Positions 44,883 to 56,269 of a DNA stretch of 64,000 nucleotides are shown one piece after another. This stretch comes from Chaetoderma sp. LZ-2023a (lineage: Eukaryota; Mollusca; Caudofoveata; Chaetodermatida; Chaetodermatidae): positions 37,292,668-37,356,667 of the forward strand of contig CM067367.1 of NCBI GenBank assembly GCA_034401795.1, in the 5' to 3' direction. Under the pieces are notes generated by a model. It did not search any database. It was not told where the DNA came from and worked only from the letters and a program-made list of their open reading frames with translations. Made by a program: the position numbers and the translations under genes. Position 1 is the stretch's first letter, and the number at the start of each line of letters is the position of its first letter.

Positions 44883-46491
44883 GGTCATTTGATACCGTAT
44901 TGATTGTTCTGTTTAGATTATGTATATATATGGCCAGTGGCCATCCGTTCAAATGTTTTGCTTATTTATAGAAAATATAGGATTGCAGTGCACGTAGGAA
45001 ACACGATACAGCAACACTTATATATGCAGCACTTTCTCCAGACACCAACAATTTTTCACTGAGGTCGCTGTCCATGCTATAACTCAGTTTAGCCCAGCAT
45101 GCCACCAACTAAACCTTTTCTATTCAGCTCGATAGGAGAGGTTCAAAATGATTAGAGACACTTTCTTCATTACATACTCTGTAATATACTCTCTCTTCCG
45201 GCAGTGCGATAATCTAGCACTGCACTCCGGTAGGACTCATAGCTCAAAGATTTTGTCTCTCTTCATGTTCCACTCAACCTAGTGGCTTCTTAATTGTTTG
45301 GATGTCCCCATCCACACCATGGGCTGATCCGACTCTGGGAAACTGTTGGGGTTTCCGAGCAGTGATGGCCAGGTTGTGGTGTCACATACATTTCCCTTGT
45401 ATCTTTGGATACTTAGTAGTTAGCACTTTAGCCAATTTAGGAAAGCACTGCGAAAACATATATTAATTATTATTTTATTTACTGAACCAACCTCCCGCAC
45501 CACAGTACAAAACAGGGCAATTTGTATATAAACTTAATGACAGGTTAAACAGTTAGTTCCATAGGACCCGGTGACGGGCGAGATACGTACCCCCACCGAA
45601 TTCTGTCAGAATGTCTGGGCATGATATTTAGATCTGCCGCACCCTTGCGGGAAGGACATTCGTCTCTTTCACCCCCACCATAGCGATAGAACAATGGTCT
45701 AATATGCTTTCGTGAAAAGTAACCCATTTCTTGTAATGTTTTATGTGGTTATGGAGTGGGATGCTCGGAGATCTTACTAAGTAACATGTATGAGCGCTGT
45801 CTTCAGTATTGATGTCTTAGGGCATCTGTTCTCAGCGACAGCCGTGTCTAATAGCTAGGTAGAACTGGATAAGAATCCGGACATCCCACTCCCCTATAGT
45901 CATAACCTCACTAGGTATGGTCTTTTCTTTCTCAAGCATTTTTGGTTGAAATATTAGAGTGGGCCCATTTTTGCCTACTACTCTTCTCCCGCTTTAAGCC
46001 ATGGTGACACCTTCCTGAGACGGAGGCCCACGCGAGGCACTTGCCTCTCGCAAGGATTTAGTGAGGACAGTCCACGCGAGGATAATACTCCTCACCCAAA
46101 CTAGCACTAGGAGTAGTTCCCGCATGAGGCACATAACTTTTCGTCCGAGATAACCTTCTTCCTTTCAGCTTAGAGGCATAATAACTTATGTTAAGTTAAT
46201 TAGTTAAGTCTCGTGTGCGGCAGCCTCCCTTGCAGGGATACCTCTGCGGACCTACGAGTCTGTGTGGTACCTCTGGGAGCCCCATGTTTAAAAGTTCATC
46301 TACCTGTCTCTATGTCTCGGATTTTCGTATGCTCTTATTTTAGTTTTTTCTAGCATATTTATAATTGTTTGGGTAAAATCATTGTATAGCCTTATATTTT
46401 TAGGTCACCAAATTAAATCTTGTAAGTCCATAGATCACGAAATTGCTACGGACAGGCATACTGTGACACAAATTCTTGGGATGAGACAGTT

Positions 46492-46761
46492 GTGTTTAAT
46501 GTTCGCGACAATGGTCGCACGGCCCCACCGGAACGTTGGAGTTCCACCAGCCATAGGAGCCGGTTTGTGTTTCCCACAGGGCAGTCTCGTACAAGGTCCA
46601 TCACCCCGAGACCAGATGCTAACCAGCGTTATCACTCATCGTGCACTTGTGGTGCGGCGAGTCGACATGATACACTGGAATGGCCCGACACTACCCGGCG
46701 AGCTACAGTTCCTAAGACCGGGAAGGTACCTATTAGTCATCAGTACCAAATACGGAAATAA
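46492..46761 (+). CDS. Small terminal reading frame of unit P, copy 1
   Basis: The frame contains TRSITPRPDANQ followed by SCTCGAAS. The minus-strand frame of copy 3 (48428-48216) has TRSATLRSAANQ and QCTCGARV at the corresponding place, about 200 bp after the shared GGGATACCTC block. That conservation suggests a real coding segment. Its start is uncertain; it could be an exon, with a possible donor at gggaag|gtacct (46727). No known domain. Confidence 0.35.
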   Translation: MFNVRDNGRTAPPERWSSTSHRSRFVFPTGQSRTRSITPRPDANQRYHSSCTCGAASRHDTLEWPDTTRRATVPKTGKVPISHQYQIRK

Positions 46762-47254
46762 TAATTAGGTGTACAATAGTATAGTTACTTGAGTACCTAA
46801 TAGTCATCGGTATGGAACAGGCTACGATGTTACTGAAATTGAGGCGCTAACATATTCATAGTATGAGTCGACACATTCTCTGGAGCTGAAGAGATTTCCA
46901 CAGGTGATTCCTACAGCTGATTTCCGCATGTTGGCTCTGCAAGCTGACTCCTCCGGGCAGGGTAGATATGGTACACACTCAGGACAGTGAAACAGAGCAG
47001 TGAAAAGATGTCTATTAGATAGTCCCAGCAACTGCTATATAATTTATACAGAAGTGAGAAAGTTATCCATCCGGCGACGGAAATAGTAAAGTTGAAGGTT
47101 GACCGTTAACAGAGAGGGCGGTATACAATGTTAAGCAGTTACATAACTTGGCACACAGTGCGGGATGCATCGCACAGCTCTTGCGGCGCACCTAGCAAAG
47201 TCCACCAGACTGTGGTAAAAAAGTGAATTAAAACACACACGACATGCAGTGCGG

Positions 47255-47362
47255 AGGTTGAAGTCCACTTTTCAGCGTGGTTGGCAGATCCGGTGAATCA
47301 TCCACCAAGAATCACTGTAGCTCTACATCATGTAGGAATCACATCTTGGGCCGCAAGGGCCC
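47255..47362 (-). ncRNA. Conserved structured leader, unit P copy 2
   Basis: Minus strand: GGGCC-cttgc-GGCCC stem-loop, then ggatgattcaccggatctgc and CCAC-gctgaaaa-GTGG. Relative to copy 1 the stem keeps pairing by changing A-T to G-C. Confidence 0.5.
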
Positions 47363-47643
47363 TTTCCACAGGTGTTCCCTTTAGAAATGTTCGGAAGTGG
47401 GAACCATTACTTTAATTAATTATTTTGCTCCCAGATGGCCGTCCGAGAGCATCCAAAATTGCGTAATGCAAAAAGTCTGAGAACCACTTTTACGTGTGGG
47501 TGAGCTGAAAGCCATAAGGAACTGTGGTGATGTGCTGTATCTTCCGTTGGTGTTCTGGTCCACTCGTCTAGTCTGCACCTCCAGTCAGTTCTTGGCAGGT
47601 TGGTCTCCACGCTGACGATTCTCCTGATTCTCGTTTTTCACCC

Positions 47644-47715
47644 CTTTTATACTCACTGTGATGTCAGAGCTGGGCGCCTCAACCAATCATCGGCCAAGTG
47701 CCAGCCAATCAGCGT
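47644..47715 (-). promoter_or_regulatory. CCAAT/CRE/TATA promoter, unit P copy 2
   Basis: Reading leftward: two CCAAT boxes in ccagccaatcagcg and caaccaatcatcgg, CRE-like TGATGTCA (47659-47666, plus-strand reading) and TATAAAAG (47651-47644). The CRE-TATA gap is 7 bp, as in copy 3. An E-box cacgtg lies upstream at 47741. Confidence 0.65.
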
Positions 47716-48215
47716 GCTGGTATATTAGTGGCGAATCGACCACGTGTACAAATCACTCTGTATTTACTTTAATATATACACGTGATTACGACGTTATAGC
47801 AATATTCTAAGCATAATTTAACGGGTAGCTTCGACGATAACTCAGCTATTGCTAGGCCGATTTTAAAATGGTTTACAGTTCTAAAATGCTCGTTTTATTT
47901 TGGTCCTGATCGATACCAAGAACAACGAGAATGGATGAATTTTAAACATTTACGAGTACCTACTCGGTACACTATAGGCATGCACTCGCTTCCAATTCCG
48001 AGACGTGTTGTCAGAGAAGCTCTGATGCGCATGCATGCGCACCACGCATTCTATTGGATTTTTGACAAGAAACCTCTCCTATAGGGCTTATGTACGCGCA
48101 CTAACGCGCCTAGCATGGCTGTTCCGCACCCAGCTTTGCTGGGATGGTCAGTACCCGTCCGGTCAGTCCACGCTACACTATTATGAAGATCTTGCTGTGC
48201 CTACTAACCACTCGA

Positions 48216-48428
48216 TCACAATTGGACTCTATAACTATAAAACTTGTAGCCTCCGGTGGTGCATGCTGGTCCGCCAGATACTCTTGCACCGCAAGTGCAC
48301 TGCACGTTGGGGCGAGGCTGCTGGTTAGCTGCAGATCTCAGGGTTGCGGATCTGGTGTTGTGCATCACAGGATTGTACAAAGACTGACTTCGTGTAACGA
48401 TGGCACGTTCATGTTGAAGTTGAACCAC
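48216..48428 (-). CDS. Small terminal reading frame of unit P, copy 3
   Basis: 70 residues: HERAIVTRSQSLYNPVMHN, TRSATLRSAANQQPRPNV, QCTCGARVSGGPACTTGG, ending YSYRVQL. Four Cys. Related to the frame at 46492. Basic, with no signal peptide or known motif. It ends 25 bp before copy 2 begins. Confidence 0.4.
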   Translation of the reverse strand: MVQLQHERAIVTRSQSLYNPVMHNTRSATLRSAANQQPRPNVQCTCGARVSGGPACTTGGYKFYSYRVQL

Positions 48429-48790
48429 ACCATTTCATCCTGGCTGTTTGTGTCACCGGTGTGGCATTCCATTTACTAAATTTAGAGCTTAGACATTATA
48501 ATATACATAATTAGTTACAATTAACAAACAAATAATATCATTTGTTGTTGTGGGAGAGAAATCAAGTACATAGGACTGAGTTGGTGATTCGCTTAACATG
48601 GTCTTTGCCAGATCGGGTACCTCACTGACCTCTTATCAGTATAATCAGTGAGGTATCCCCACAAAGGAGGGTCATAACGTGGCTACTTAGCAAGTTTAAT
48701 ATGAACTAAATTAACCCCAAACAAAAGTGCCTCGCGTGGGCCTCCATCACAGGTAAATGCCTACAACACTGAAGCAGAGAAAGCAAAGAG

Positions 48791-49012
48791 ATGGCAAAAA
48801 GGGCCACTCCCTTGTTCAAACTATGCTATGTAAAAAGAGTCAACCTAGTGAAATTACAAGTTATGCATGCTGTATTATGTGAAGATGGGGTGGATGATTT
48901 CCACAGAATTCAACACTGTCACCTTATGCAAGTTAAAGGATACCGAATTAGTGGTTTCCACTTTATTTATGCGGTCCCTTTACTAGATCCTATCCTATTA
49001 GTTAGTTTTTAG
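48791..49012 (+). other. Open frame inside unit P copy 3, not supported
   Basis: A 73-residue plus-strand frame lies antisense to the copy's conserved direction and is not conserved in copy 1. Recorded only because the interval holds no other candidate. Confidence 0.1.
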
Positions 49013-49221
49013 GTCCAGATCAAGGTTAATCCGCAAGTGGCTGTGTCTCCTAACTATTTTTAACCTATGAGCCTGATTAGCGAGAATGCCCGATGTCCGT
49101 ATGGTCACCCTCACAGAGCATCCCACTCAGATAGACAGCGTACGAACATGTCACAAGGTTGCCTCATGCAATGCCCCATGACTGGGGTCGAAATGTTTAA
49201 TACTGAGCATGACACATGTGT

Positions 49222-49332
49222 GGATTCGAACTACCACTCTTTGGCGTGGTGTGGCGGATCAGGCGAGTTATCCATCGAAAGCACCACTCGTCCTATATAC
49301 TTGACAAGCTTTACATCAGGGCCAAAAGGCCC
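49222..49332 (-). ncRNA. Conserved structured leader, unit P copy 3
   Basis: Minus strand: GGGCC-tttt-GGCCC stem-loop, then ggataactcgcctgatccgc and CCAC-gccaaaga-GTGG. It runs into gtagttcgaatccac, which looks like a tRNA T-arm, but a full tRNA cloverleaf cannot be drawn. Confidence 0.5.
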
Positions 49333-49609
49333 ATCTGCAAAAGGTCCATCTGCTGTGTTGGTAGTGTGGGTACCTTTACTTAAATTTAGTTATTGCCCCC
49401 AGATGATATCTTTCTGGGATCGTACAAAAGCTTGCGATGCGGATGTGGTGACTAGTACTCTAGAGACGATTGCTCAAAACTGAGAGGCACTGTAGTAGGC
49501 TATGGGAACCTGACTATACAGTAAGCAGTATCCCACAACTCGTTTATTCTCACACCTCACCACCACATTCTCTCTTTCCTGACTGCTCTCGATTCTGATT
49601 TTCCAGCCC

Positions 49610-49660
49610 CTTTTATACTACTCATGACGTCACAGCTGGAGCACCACAACCAATTAGCGT
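49610..49660 (-). promoter_or_regulatory. CCAAT/CRE/TATA promoter, unit P copy 3
   Basis: CCAAT in caaccaattagc (49648), full CRE TGACGTCA (49625-49632) and TATAAAAG (49617-49610). Upstream tcacgtga (49688) is an E-box. The spacing matches copy 2. Confidence 0.7.
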
Positions 49661-50159
49661 GCGAGTTTCAGAGGCAGGGACAGCAATCACGTGATACGCC
49701 CACATGCTTATGCCTTTAGAGAACTATTTTGAGCGGAATCAAACATGAATAATTCGGCCATTTCTGGACCGATTTTAAAATAGTAAAACGATTTGGGATC
49801 CTCGCTTCATTATGGTAATGCTCGATACTGGGAACGACGAGGAGGGCAAAGTTTTAAGAAATTACGTGCACCAAATTGGTACAAAATATGAAGCCTTTCT
49901 TGCCAATGCTAATGCTGTTGGTAGGCAATCTCTGACGCCCGCGCATGCATACTAGGCGATCTCACAGACTTTGCCGTTTTAAGAACCTCTCTCATATGGC
50001 TTTATACATGCGTACTGTCCTACCCTGGTGTGGGGGTGGGGTAGGGGGCGTGCCTGGAACATATCCGGTCCGGCTGTTCCATATCCAGCAAAGCTGGGTT
50101 CGTACCCGTCCAGTCAATCTGCGCTACACACCCGAGTTGTGATCGATCTGCAACTAATA

Positions 50160-50659
50160 TGAAGATTATATGAGACAAACACAGACATGTATATGCCCGA
50201 TCATTAGCAAAATATACAGCAGTGGAGTTCTGGTGCACGATCAAGGAGCTCTACTCCGAAGCTCAATCTTCCATTAAACTGAGTAGAAGTCTGTCAGACC
50301 TGTTTACAATATGTCAAGGTGTTCAGTAGCTTTGTAAGTGCAAGTTTCGGAAATTATGCAGAATAGAAGTAGCAAGGAAAATAAACAGGCACAACTCTTA
50401 AATACTTGAAGCTCGTCAGTCCCACTTGAAACGATTCCACCTGTTGGTCAACAGGCAAAGAAAGAGGGGTCATTTGTAACTGACCTCCACGTCGATGCAG
50501 AGTGTTACTCAGGCCGCCAAGTGGTACAGGGGGTTAGGCATCATTTCTAGAGCGTAGCAGCACCCAAGAACAACCGATGCAATTTTTAGCAGAACTACTA
50601 TACCATAGCCCAAAGCGAGGTAGCTGCCATCGATGATGTAGTACACAAGGTCGTGAAGT
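50160..50659. other. Unassigned sequence between unit P and a LINE
   Basis: No gene or repeat recognised. The last part may be LINE sequence too diverged to translate. Confidence 0.4.
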
Positions 50660-52440
50660 CCCTCCTGTGCAAATTGACGAAGTTAATAAGACAATTGCCA
50701 CGATTAATAAAGGCAAAGCTACAGATGTTTATGGAGTAACAATAGAACATGCAGGTGAGACCCTGACCGGGTTCTTCTGTGAGATGCTTAATACCATCTT
50801 CACTACAGGGGAAATTCCTGATGTTCTAAAGGTTGGGGGTACTATCTCCAGTTTTCAAGGCGAGGGCAGTCCTCTCAAAGTATGCTGCAGGGAACACAAA
50901 GACAAAGGTAGTTGGACATTTATTCCTGCTAGATGCTAAATCTGCATTTGATGTGGTCGACTATGCGCATATACTATGGAGACTATATTATGCAGGGATC
51001 AATGACAAACATTTGACTCTAATTCAGAATATGCATCTCGGTGCCACATCCAAAGTGAAATGGAATGGAACCCACTCCGATATCTTTGATGTACTTCAAG
51101 GTGTTAGGCAAGGGAATTATGAGCACATATCTCTACACGCTGCACATCAACCCACTGTTACACAGATTGGAATCTACCAGCTTTGGAATGCGGTTTGGTA
51201 ATGTTCTATGTAACAACAGTACATGTGCAGATGATGGTTCATTAATGATTACCACCATGTCTTATGCACAAACAACTGATTAACATTGCAACTGACTTTG
51301 CCCAATTAGAGAGGTACCAGCTCCAACCCACTAAAAGCATTTCGCTGTGTATCCCGTCTAACACCAGATGCTCAATTAGAACAATATCTCCTGCTTTCTT
51401 CTCGGTCATACTAATATGCACACAGAAACATCTAGTCTGCATCTTGGAGTAAAGCGAACAAGCACACTAAGAGATAATTGCAGCCAGAATGTTGTGGATA
51501 ATATTAACAAGGCACACTGTACTGCATATAGCTTATTCTCAACAGGATTTCATCGGCATAATGGTCTTGATCCGCAAACCATGCTACACTTGTTTAAGGT
51601 ATACATCAGTCCAGTTCTGACATATAGTCTGGAACTGATAATTCCTAAAACCGAACAGCTTGCGAAATTGGAAATGTATCAATGGAAACTCATAAAGCAA
51701 ATTCTCTCGCTCCCCAGTAATACAGCCAACCCAGCCGTTTATATACTTTCTGGAATTCTATTTATAGAGGTGCAAATCCATCAAAAGGCCTTGATGCTCT
51801 TTAACAACATGTGCAATCAACCATAATCTTCCATAGAAAAAGAACTAGCTAGAAGACAGATGGTCTACTGAGAGCCATAGCTGGTTCATCGAAGTGATGA
51901 GAATAGCTTGGAAATATGACTTAGAAGATACCGATTTCTATCTTGATGTACCAATAAAAAAGGAGAAATAGAAAGCTCTTTTTAAGAGACCCATAAATTT
52001 GTACTGGATGGACGAAATATCTATCCTTGCTTCACTGTATAAGTCTCTTAAGTATTTGAATGCCTCTAACTTTGGCCCTGGAAATCCACATCCTGTGCTG
52101 CAGGTAAGCTGTTCAGTCAGAGACATCACCCGTTTTCCAGTCAAGCTGAAACTGCTAACCGGAACATACATCCTACAATCTAATTATAGTCACTTTATAA
52201 AAGATGACAGGCCTGGATTATGTTAAATATGCAAAGGGGCTGTATAGTCGGTAGAATAGTTTGTTATTGAATGCCCAGCCTTAGAGGCTAGTAGAGCCTT
52301 CGCCCTCCAGTCTGTAGATGAAGCTCTGCACAAACACTGTGGGCTCAACCTTCGAACCTATGCTACTGGGGAGTAAGTACAGCTCATACTTGACTGCACA
52401 AAATTCCTAGACTTGCATGATACAAAGTACAAAATTCTAA
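50660..52440 (+). pseudogene. Decayed LINE reverse transcriptase, nearly full RT
   Basis: Broken plus-strand frames give in order INKGKATDVYGVTIEHAGE, LLDAKSAFDVVDYAHILW (first catalytic Asp), VLQGVRQG, STCADDGSLM (catalytic pair, usually FADD), KVYISPVLTYSLELIIP, KLKLLTGTYILQSN and a residual Cys cluster near 52220-52280. The tail motif matches the LINE at 18830. Several frameshifts and stops mean it is not functional. Confidence 0.82.
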
Positions 52441-52449
52441 AAGATTTAG

Positions 52450-53470
52450 AGTTCCATGTATATTCAACATACAATTAGATTCCGCTTACTCTCGGAATCA
52501 GGAAATAATTAAAACAACCAAAACCAAAGACCTATGCCAATCATGTGCTAGGCTATCTTACCTGTCTCACAGTTAAATCAGTCTTTTGCACTATTGTTCT
52601 TGATTCAAAACTTAAATATTTATGGTCGGTAAGCTGCATCGCTAACTGATGTACTCCTCCTGCTAAATGATGTGCGAGACTATCTTGCCGGTCTTGCAGC
52701 TACACCTGTCTTATGAACTATTATTGTTGATTAAATCTCAAATGTACATATGCGGGAGCTCATACAGTCAGTGAGTCCTGCAAGTATCTCTAGAAAGGAA
52801 TAGATATCTTTCCGATTCTGGTGGCCTTATAAATGTATATAAAAGTATATAGTAGTATGTAGACATATTGTTAATGTGGTCAAATTATATAGGCATAGAT
52901 CTAGTAGTTTCTGGTTAGGCTTAGGCTATCTAGTCAATGATATATAGGCCTATGCAGCTGATGCGGTTCTCCTATGTAGGCGGTTAAGATTTATTACAGT
53001 TGCAGTTCACCTGGGAGGAATCCTATCTACAATTCACTACAAACTCCTCATTAACAATCTTCTTCATCTGATGGAGGGCACACATATTGGTGCCAAAATC
53101 GGAGTTAGGAGAGTGGTGAGTCCAGCGATGTGGGGAAAATGTTGGTGGGGAATTGGACGAGGATAGGGAATTGGAAGTGTTGGGATGGGGGCAGGGGGTG
53201 GATTGGCGTTGAGTTTCGCGGTTTACCTGCTCAGAATAAAGGCCAATGGACCCTCTCACTTCCATGCTGTTTATTATATGTACCACCTCTTGGGAAGCAG
53301 AACAGCTGGGGATAGTTTCTGCCTTGGCCTGTGGCAACTCTATAATGGATGTAATAGCATGCAGTGCTTTCCACCCTTCCCCTTGGACGTGCTTTGCCAA
53401 GCCTGAGCTCAGGCTCTGGATCGGCGCCAACACACGGCTTAAGTCGACCGAATTGAATGACTGAGGGCAG
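52450..53470. other. Interval upstream of Gypsy 1, possible LTR/leader remnants
   Basis: A 136-residue minus-strand frame at 53023-53433 has no recognisable domain. The plus strand shows tggtgccaaaatcgg near 53089 and ggcgccaac near 53424, which resemble primer-binding or leader sequence, but no LTR pair could be matched. Confidence 0.3.
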
Positions 53471-53472
53471 GT

Positions 53473-53985
53473 GTGTGTGTGCTAATTTATGCCATCAGTG
53501 ATGACGCTGGTGATATAATGTCATCATTTAAGTTTGATATTGCTGAACAATTAGATGATTATGACTGCGTCAAACAAAAGTTTGAAAATCAATTTGTGGT
53601 GCGAAGAAATGTTATTCATGAACAAGCAAAATTTCATTTGAGAAAGCAAGAAGACGGCGAATCAGTTGCACGTTTTATTACATCACTCTATACGCTTTCA
53701 GAACATTGTGGATATGGCGCTTTAACTGAGGAAATAATCTGTGACCGATTAATCAAACTATATGGTAATAGTAATCAGAAACCATTGATTGATAAATCAT
53801 TGTCGGAAAAGTTGCAATTGGATCCAGAATTAACATTGACTAAAGCGGTTACAAAAACACATCAAAATGAATCTGCTAAGAAAGAATCGGAGCTGCTAAA
53901 AATTGAAATGGACATGTTGCATATTCAGAAACGTCCCGAGTCTACAGTTGACAAAGTTAACAGTAAAATTAACACATCAGTTTAA
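53473..53985 (+). pseudogene. Gypsy 1 Gag
   Basis: The frame has LDDYDCVKQKFENQFVVRRN, EQAKFHLRKQEDGESVARF and ITSLYTLSEHCGYG, the helical capsid-like Retrotrans-gag domain. It ends shortly before the zinc-knuckle frame. Confidence 0.8.
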
Positions 53986-54006
53986 GATATGCGGCAGTGA
54001 CGACCA

Positions 54007-54534
54007 ATGCCTAAATATAAACTAGATCAAAATTGTTCACGGTGTGGTAGAAAGCCTCATAGTTTCAGGGAATGTAAGGCAGTCGGGTCCAAATGTAGAC
54101 ACTGCGGGGGTGTAGGACATTTTCGTGCGGTTTGTAGAAATAGACATTTCCAACAAGGCAGCTATCAACAAGGTGACTGCCATAAGCGTATACACGATAT
54201 TACAGCAGAGGCTGAATGTGAGAGAGATGATTTTGACACGAGAGTGCATATTGAGCTAGGGGAGATTGGGGTATTAAGAAACATTGGGCAAGGATGGATG
54301 ACAGATGTTAAAATAAATAACAAGAACACTGCATTTAAATTAGATAGGGGCGCTTATGTCACTTGTATTTCTGACAATGTTGCTGAGATGTGTAATTTGA
54401 AATATGGTAGTGGTAATCAGAAACTGTGTGGTCCATGTCATAGCAATTTGGAGGTCCTGGGCAAATATACTGGCAAGATTAAAGTGAATAACAGAAAAGT
54501 AAGTGCTGAGATTTGTGTAATAAAGGGCCCATGA
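54007..54534 (+). pseudogene. Gypsy 1 zinc knuckles and aspartic protease
   Basis: Two CCHC knuckles, CSRCGRKPHSFREC and CRHCGGVGHFRAVC, are followed by the protease segment FKLDRGAYVTCIS. The catalytic D-T/S-G-A has become D-R-G-A, so the protease should be inactive even though the frame is open. Confidence 0.82.
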
Positions 54535-54543
54535 ATACTACTT

Positions 54544-55190
54544 TTGGGTAGGCCCACCATTAAGTCCTCCAAATTACTTGACAAGCCAAATGTGATAGAA
54601 GGTGTAACAGATAACAATGACATTCACAAAGACACCTTAAAACGAGATTATTTAACAATGTATAAGAGGATGTTTCAAGGACTGGGTTTGATGGAGGGTG
54701 GTCCTTATATCATTCACTTGAAGCCAGATGCTCAAGCATTTTCTATAAATGTTCCCCCGTTGAGTGCCTTTGCCATTGATGGATCGAGTGAAAGTTGAAT
54801 TAGAGCGCATGGAAAATGAGAATGTCATATCTAAAGTAACTGTTCCCACAGACTGCTGTTCTCCTATTCTGGTAGTACCAAAGGTTGGGTCAGACAGGGA
54901 TAGAATTTGCGTTGATTTAACTAAGTTAAATGACAATATAAAATGTGAGAAATTTGCAATGCCCTCAGTTTTCAAAGCTAGACGCAAATTAAGGATTTTT
55001 TTTATTTATCAAATCCAACTTTCAAATGGATCTAAACTGTTGAACCCATTCATTACACCGTTTGGGAAATATTTCTTCAATAGGCTCCCCTTTGGGATTT
55101 CAATTGGGCCAGAGTTATTTCAGAGACGGATTTCCGAGATTCTAGGAGAGGATACAAGTGTTGTTGCTCATATGGATGATGTGTAGATCA
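54544..55190 (+). pseudogene. Gypsy 1 reverse transcriptase
   Basis: VKVELERMENENVISKV, CCSPILVVPKVGSDRDRI, FNRLPFGISIGPELFQRRI and VVAHMDDV. The Y-x-D-D box is HMDD and a stop follows. Part of the palm is disrupted near 55000 (KARRKLRIFFIYQIQLS). Confidence 0.82.
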
Positions 55191-55229
55191 AACAAGAGCA
55201 TGACGAACATTTGAGGTCAGGAATGCCAA

Positions 55230-56174
55230 GCTTGGTGATGCTGGTAAATTTGGTGTACCAAAGGTCAAATTCTTGGGTCACATTATAGATGAGAATGGTA
55301 TTCACCCTGACCCAGATAGAGTTAAAGCTATTCCTGAATTTGCATGTCCATCTGATGTTAGCAGTTTGCAAAGATTTTTAGGGATGGTTAACCAAATGGC
55401 TAAGTTTATTCCCAATCTTGCTGATACAAGCAAACCCTTGTCGGATTTGATTAGCCCAAAGAAACAATGGATTTTGTCATCTGATCAAGAACAATCATTC
55501 AGGAAGCTTAAAAATAAGTCGTGTAATGAGTCTGTATTGGCAATATACAACTCAAATGATGAAACGTTATTATCGGCTGATGCATCAAAATTTGGTATTT
55601 GGGAGTACCGACCCAAAAGCAGCCGAATAAATGATGGGCCCATGTTACCTACTTTTCAAGAACTCTAACTGGGACTGATCAGCGGTATGCTCAGTTGGAG
55701 AAAGAGGCATTGGTGGTTACATGGTCATAAGAGAGATTTAAAAAATTTCTTATAGGTAAAGATTTTTGCATCGAAACGGACCACAAACCAAATGTGACAC
55801 TATTGAAATCAAAGGGTCTGGATGAACTTATTCTACGTATTCAGAGGTTCAGAATGCGTTTAATGGGATTTCAGTATAACATTGTCTATGTGCCTGGCAC
55901 TAAGTTGGTTACAGCAGATGCTTTATCACGTTCACCTATATCTACTAGGCTTAATCTAGATGACACCATGATTCAAAACGAAGCACAGGCCTTTGTTGAC
56001 AGTGTAATTAATTATATGCCCACAGCAGAGACTAAGGTACAGGAGATAATCTCCAAACAGGATAATGATCCTATTTTCAGTAAGATTAGGAAATTTGTAT
56101 TAGAAGGTTGGCCTGATAAACAGAAAGTAAAAGGTGATGTCAGACAGTATTTTAGCATTCAGGCTGAACTTTAA
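55230..56174 (+). pseudogene. Gypsy 1 RT thumb and RNase H
   Basis: KFLGHIIDENGIHPDPDRV and SSLQRFLGMVNQMAKFIP (connection), LLSADASKFGI (RNase H Asp), then DFCIETDHKPNVTLL and YVPGTKLVTADALSRSP. Frameshift near 55668-55794. Confidence 0.82.
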
Positions 56175-56269
56175 GCTCTGGATAATTTACTTGTTAAGGA
56201 CGATCGTATCGTGATTCCTAGATGAATGAGGTAAGAGATAATGAGTATAATTCACCAAGACCACCAGGG

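Larger units (their letters stand above)
46820..48190 (-). repeat. Promoter-bearing repeat unit P, copy 2
   Basis: On the minus strand: tgaccggacgggtactgacc and agcaaagctggg (near 48145), gtaccgagtaggtactcg, ccattttaaaatcggcc then agctgagttatc, promoter (47720-47644) and leader (47362-47255). Beyond 47090 homology to the other copies is weak. It follows copy 3 head-to-tail and converges with copy 1. Confidence 0.65.
48200..50150 (-). repeat. Promoter-bearing repeat unit P, copy 3
   Basis: Minus strand: gactggacgggtacgaaccc near 50110, agctttgctgg, attttaaaatcggtccag then aaatggccgaattattc, promoter (49660-49610), leader (49332-49222), ttcactaggttg...gagtggccctttttgcc (48858-48800), ggaggcccacgcgaggcac (48746-48728), gggatacctcac (48656) and the terminal frame (48428-48216). 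It is the most compact full-length copy, about 1.95 kb. Confidence 0.68.

Noticed and set aside
49205-49280. tRNA-like gtagttcgaatccac T-arm on the minus strand
   Set aside because: No acceptor stem or anticodon arm can be drawn, and the motif is not conserved in the other two unit P copies.
46820-50150. Unit P copies 2 and 3 as the two LTRs of one retrotransposon
   Set aside because: They are much more diverged than a same-insertion LTR pair, and no gag-pol lies between them.
53023-53433. 136-aa minus-strand frame upstream of Gypsy 1
   Set aside because: No domain recognised and it lies in the expected LTR/leader zone of a plus-strand element.
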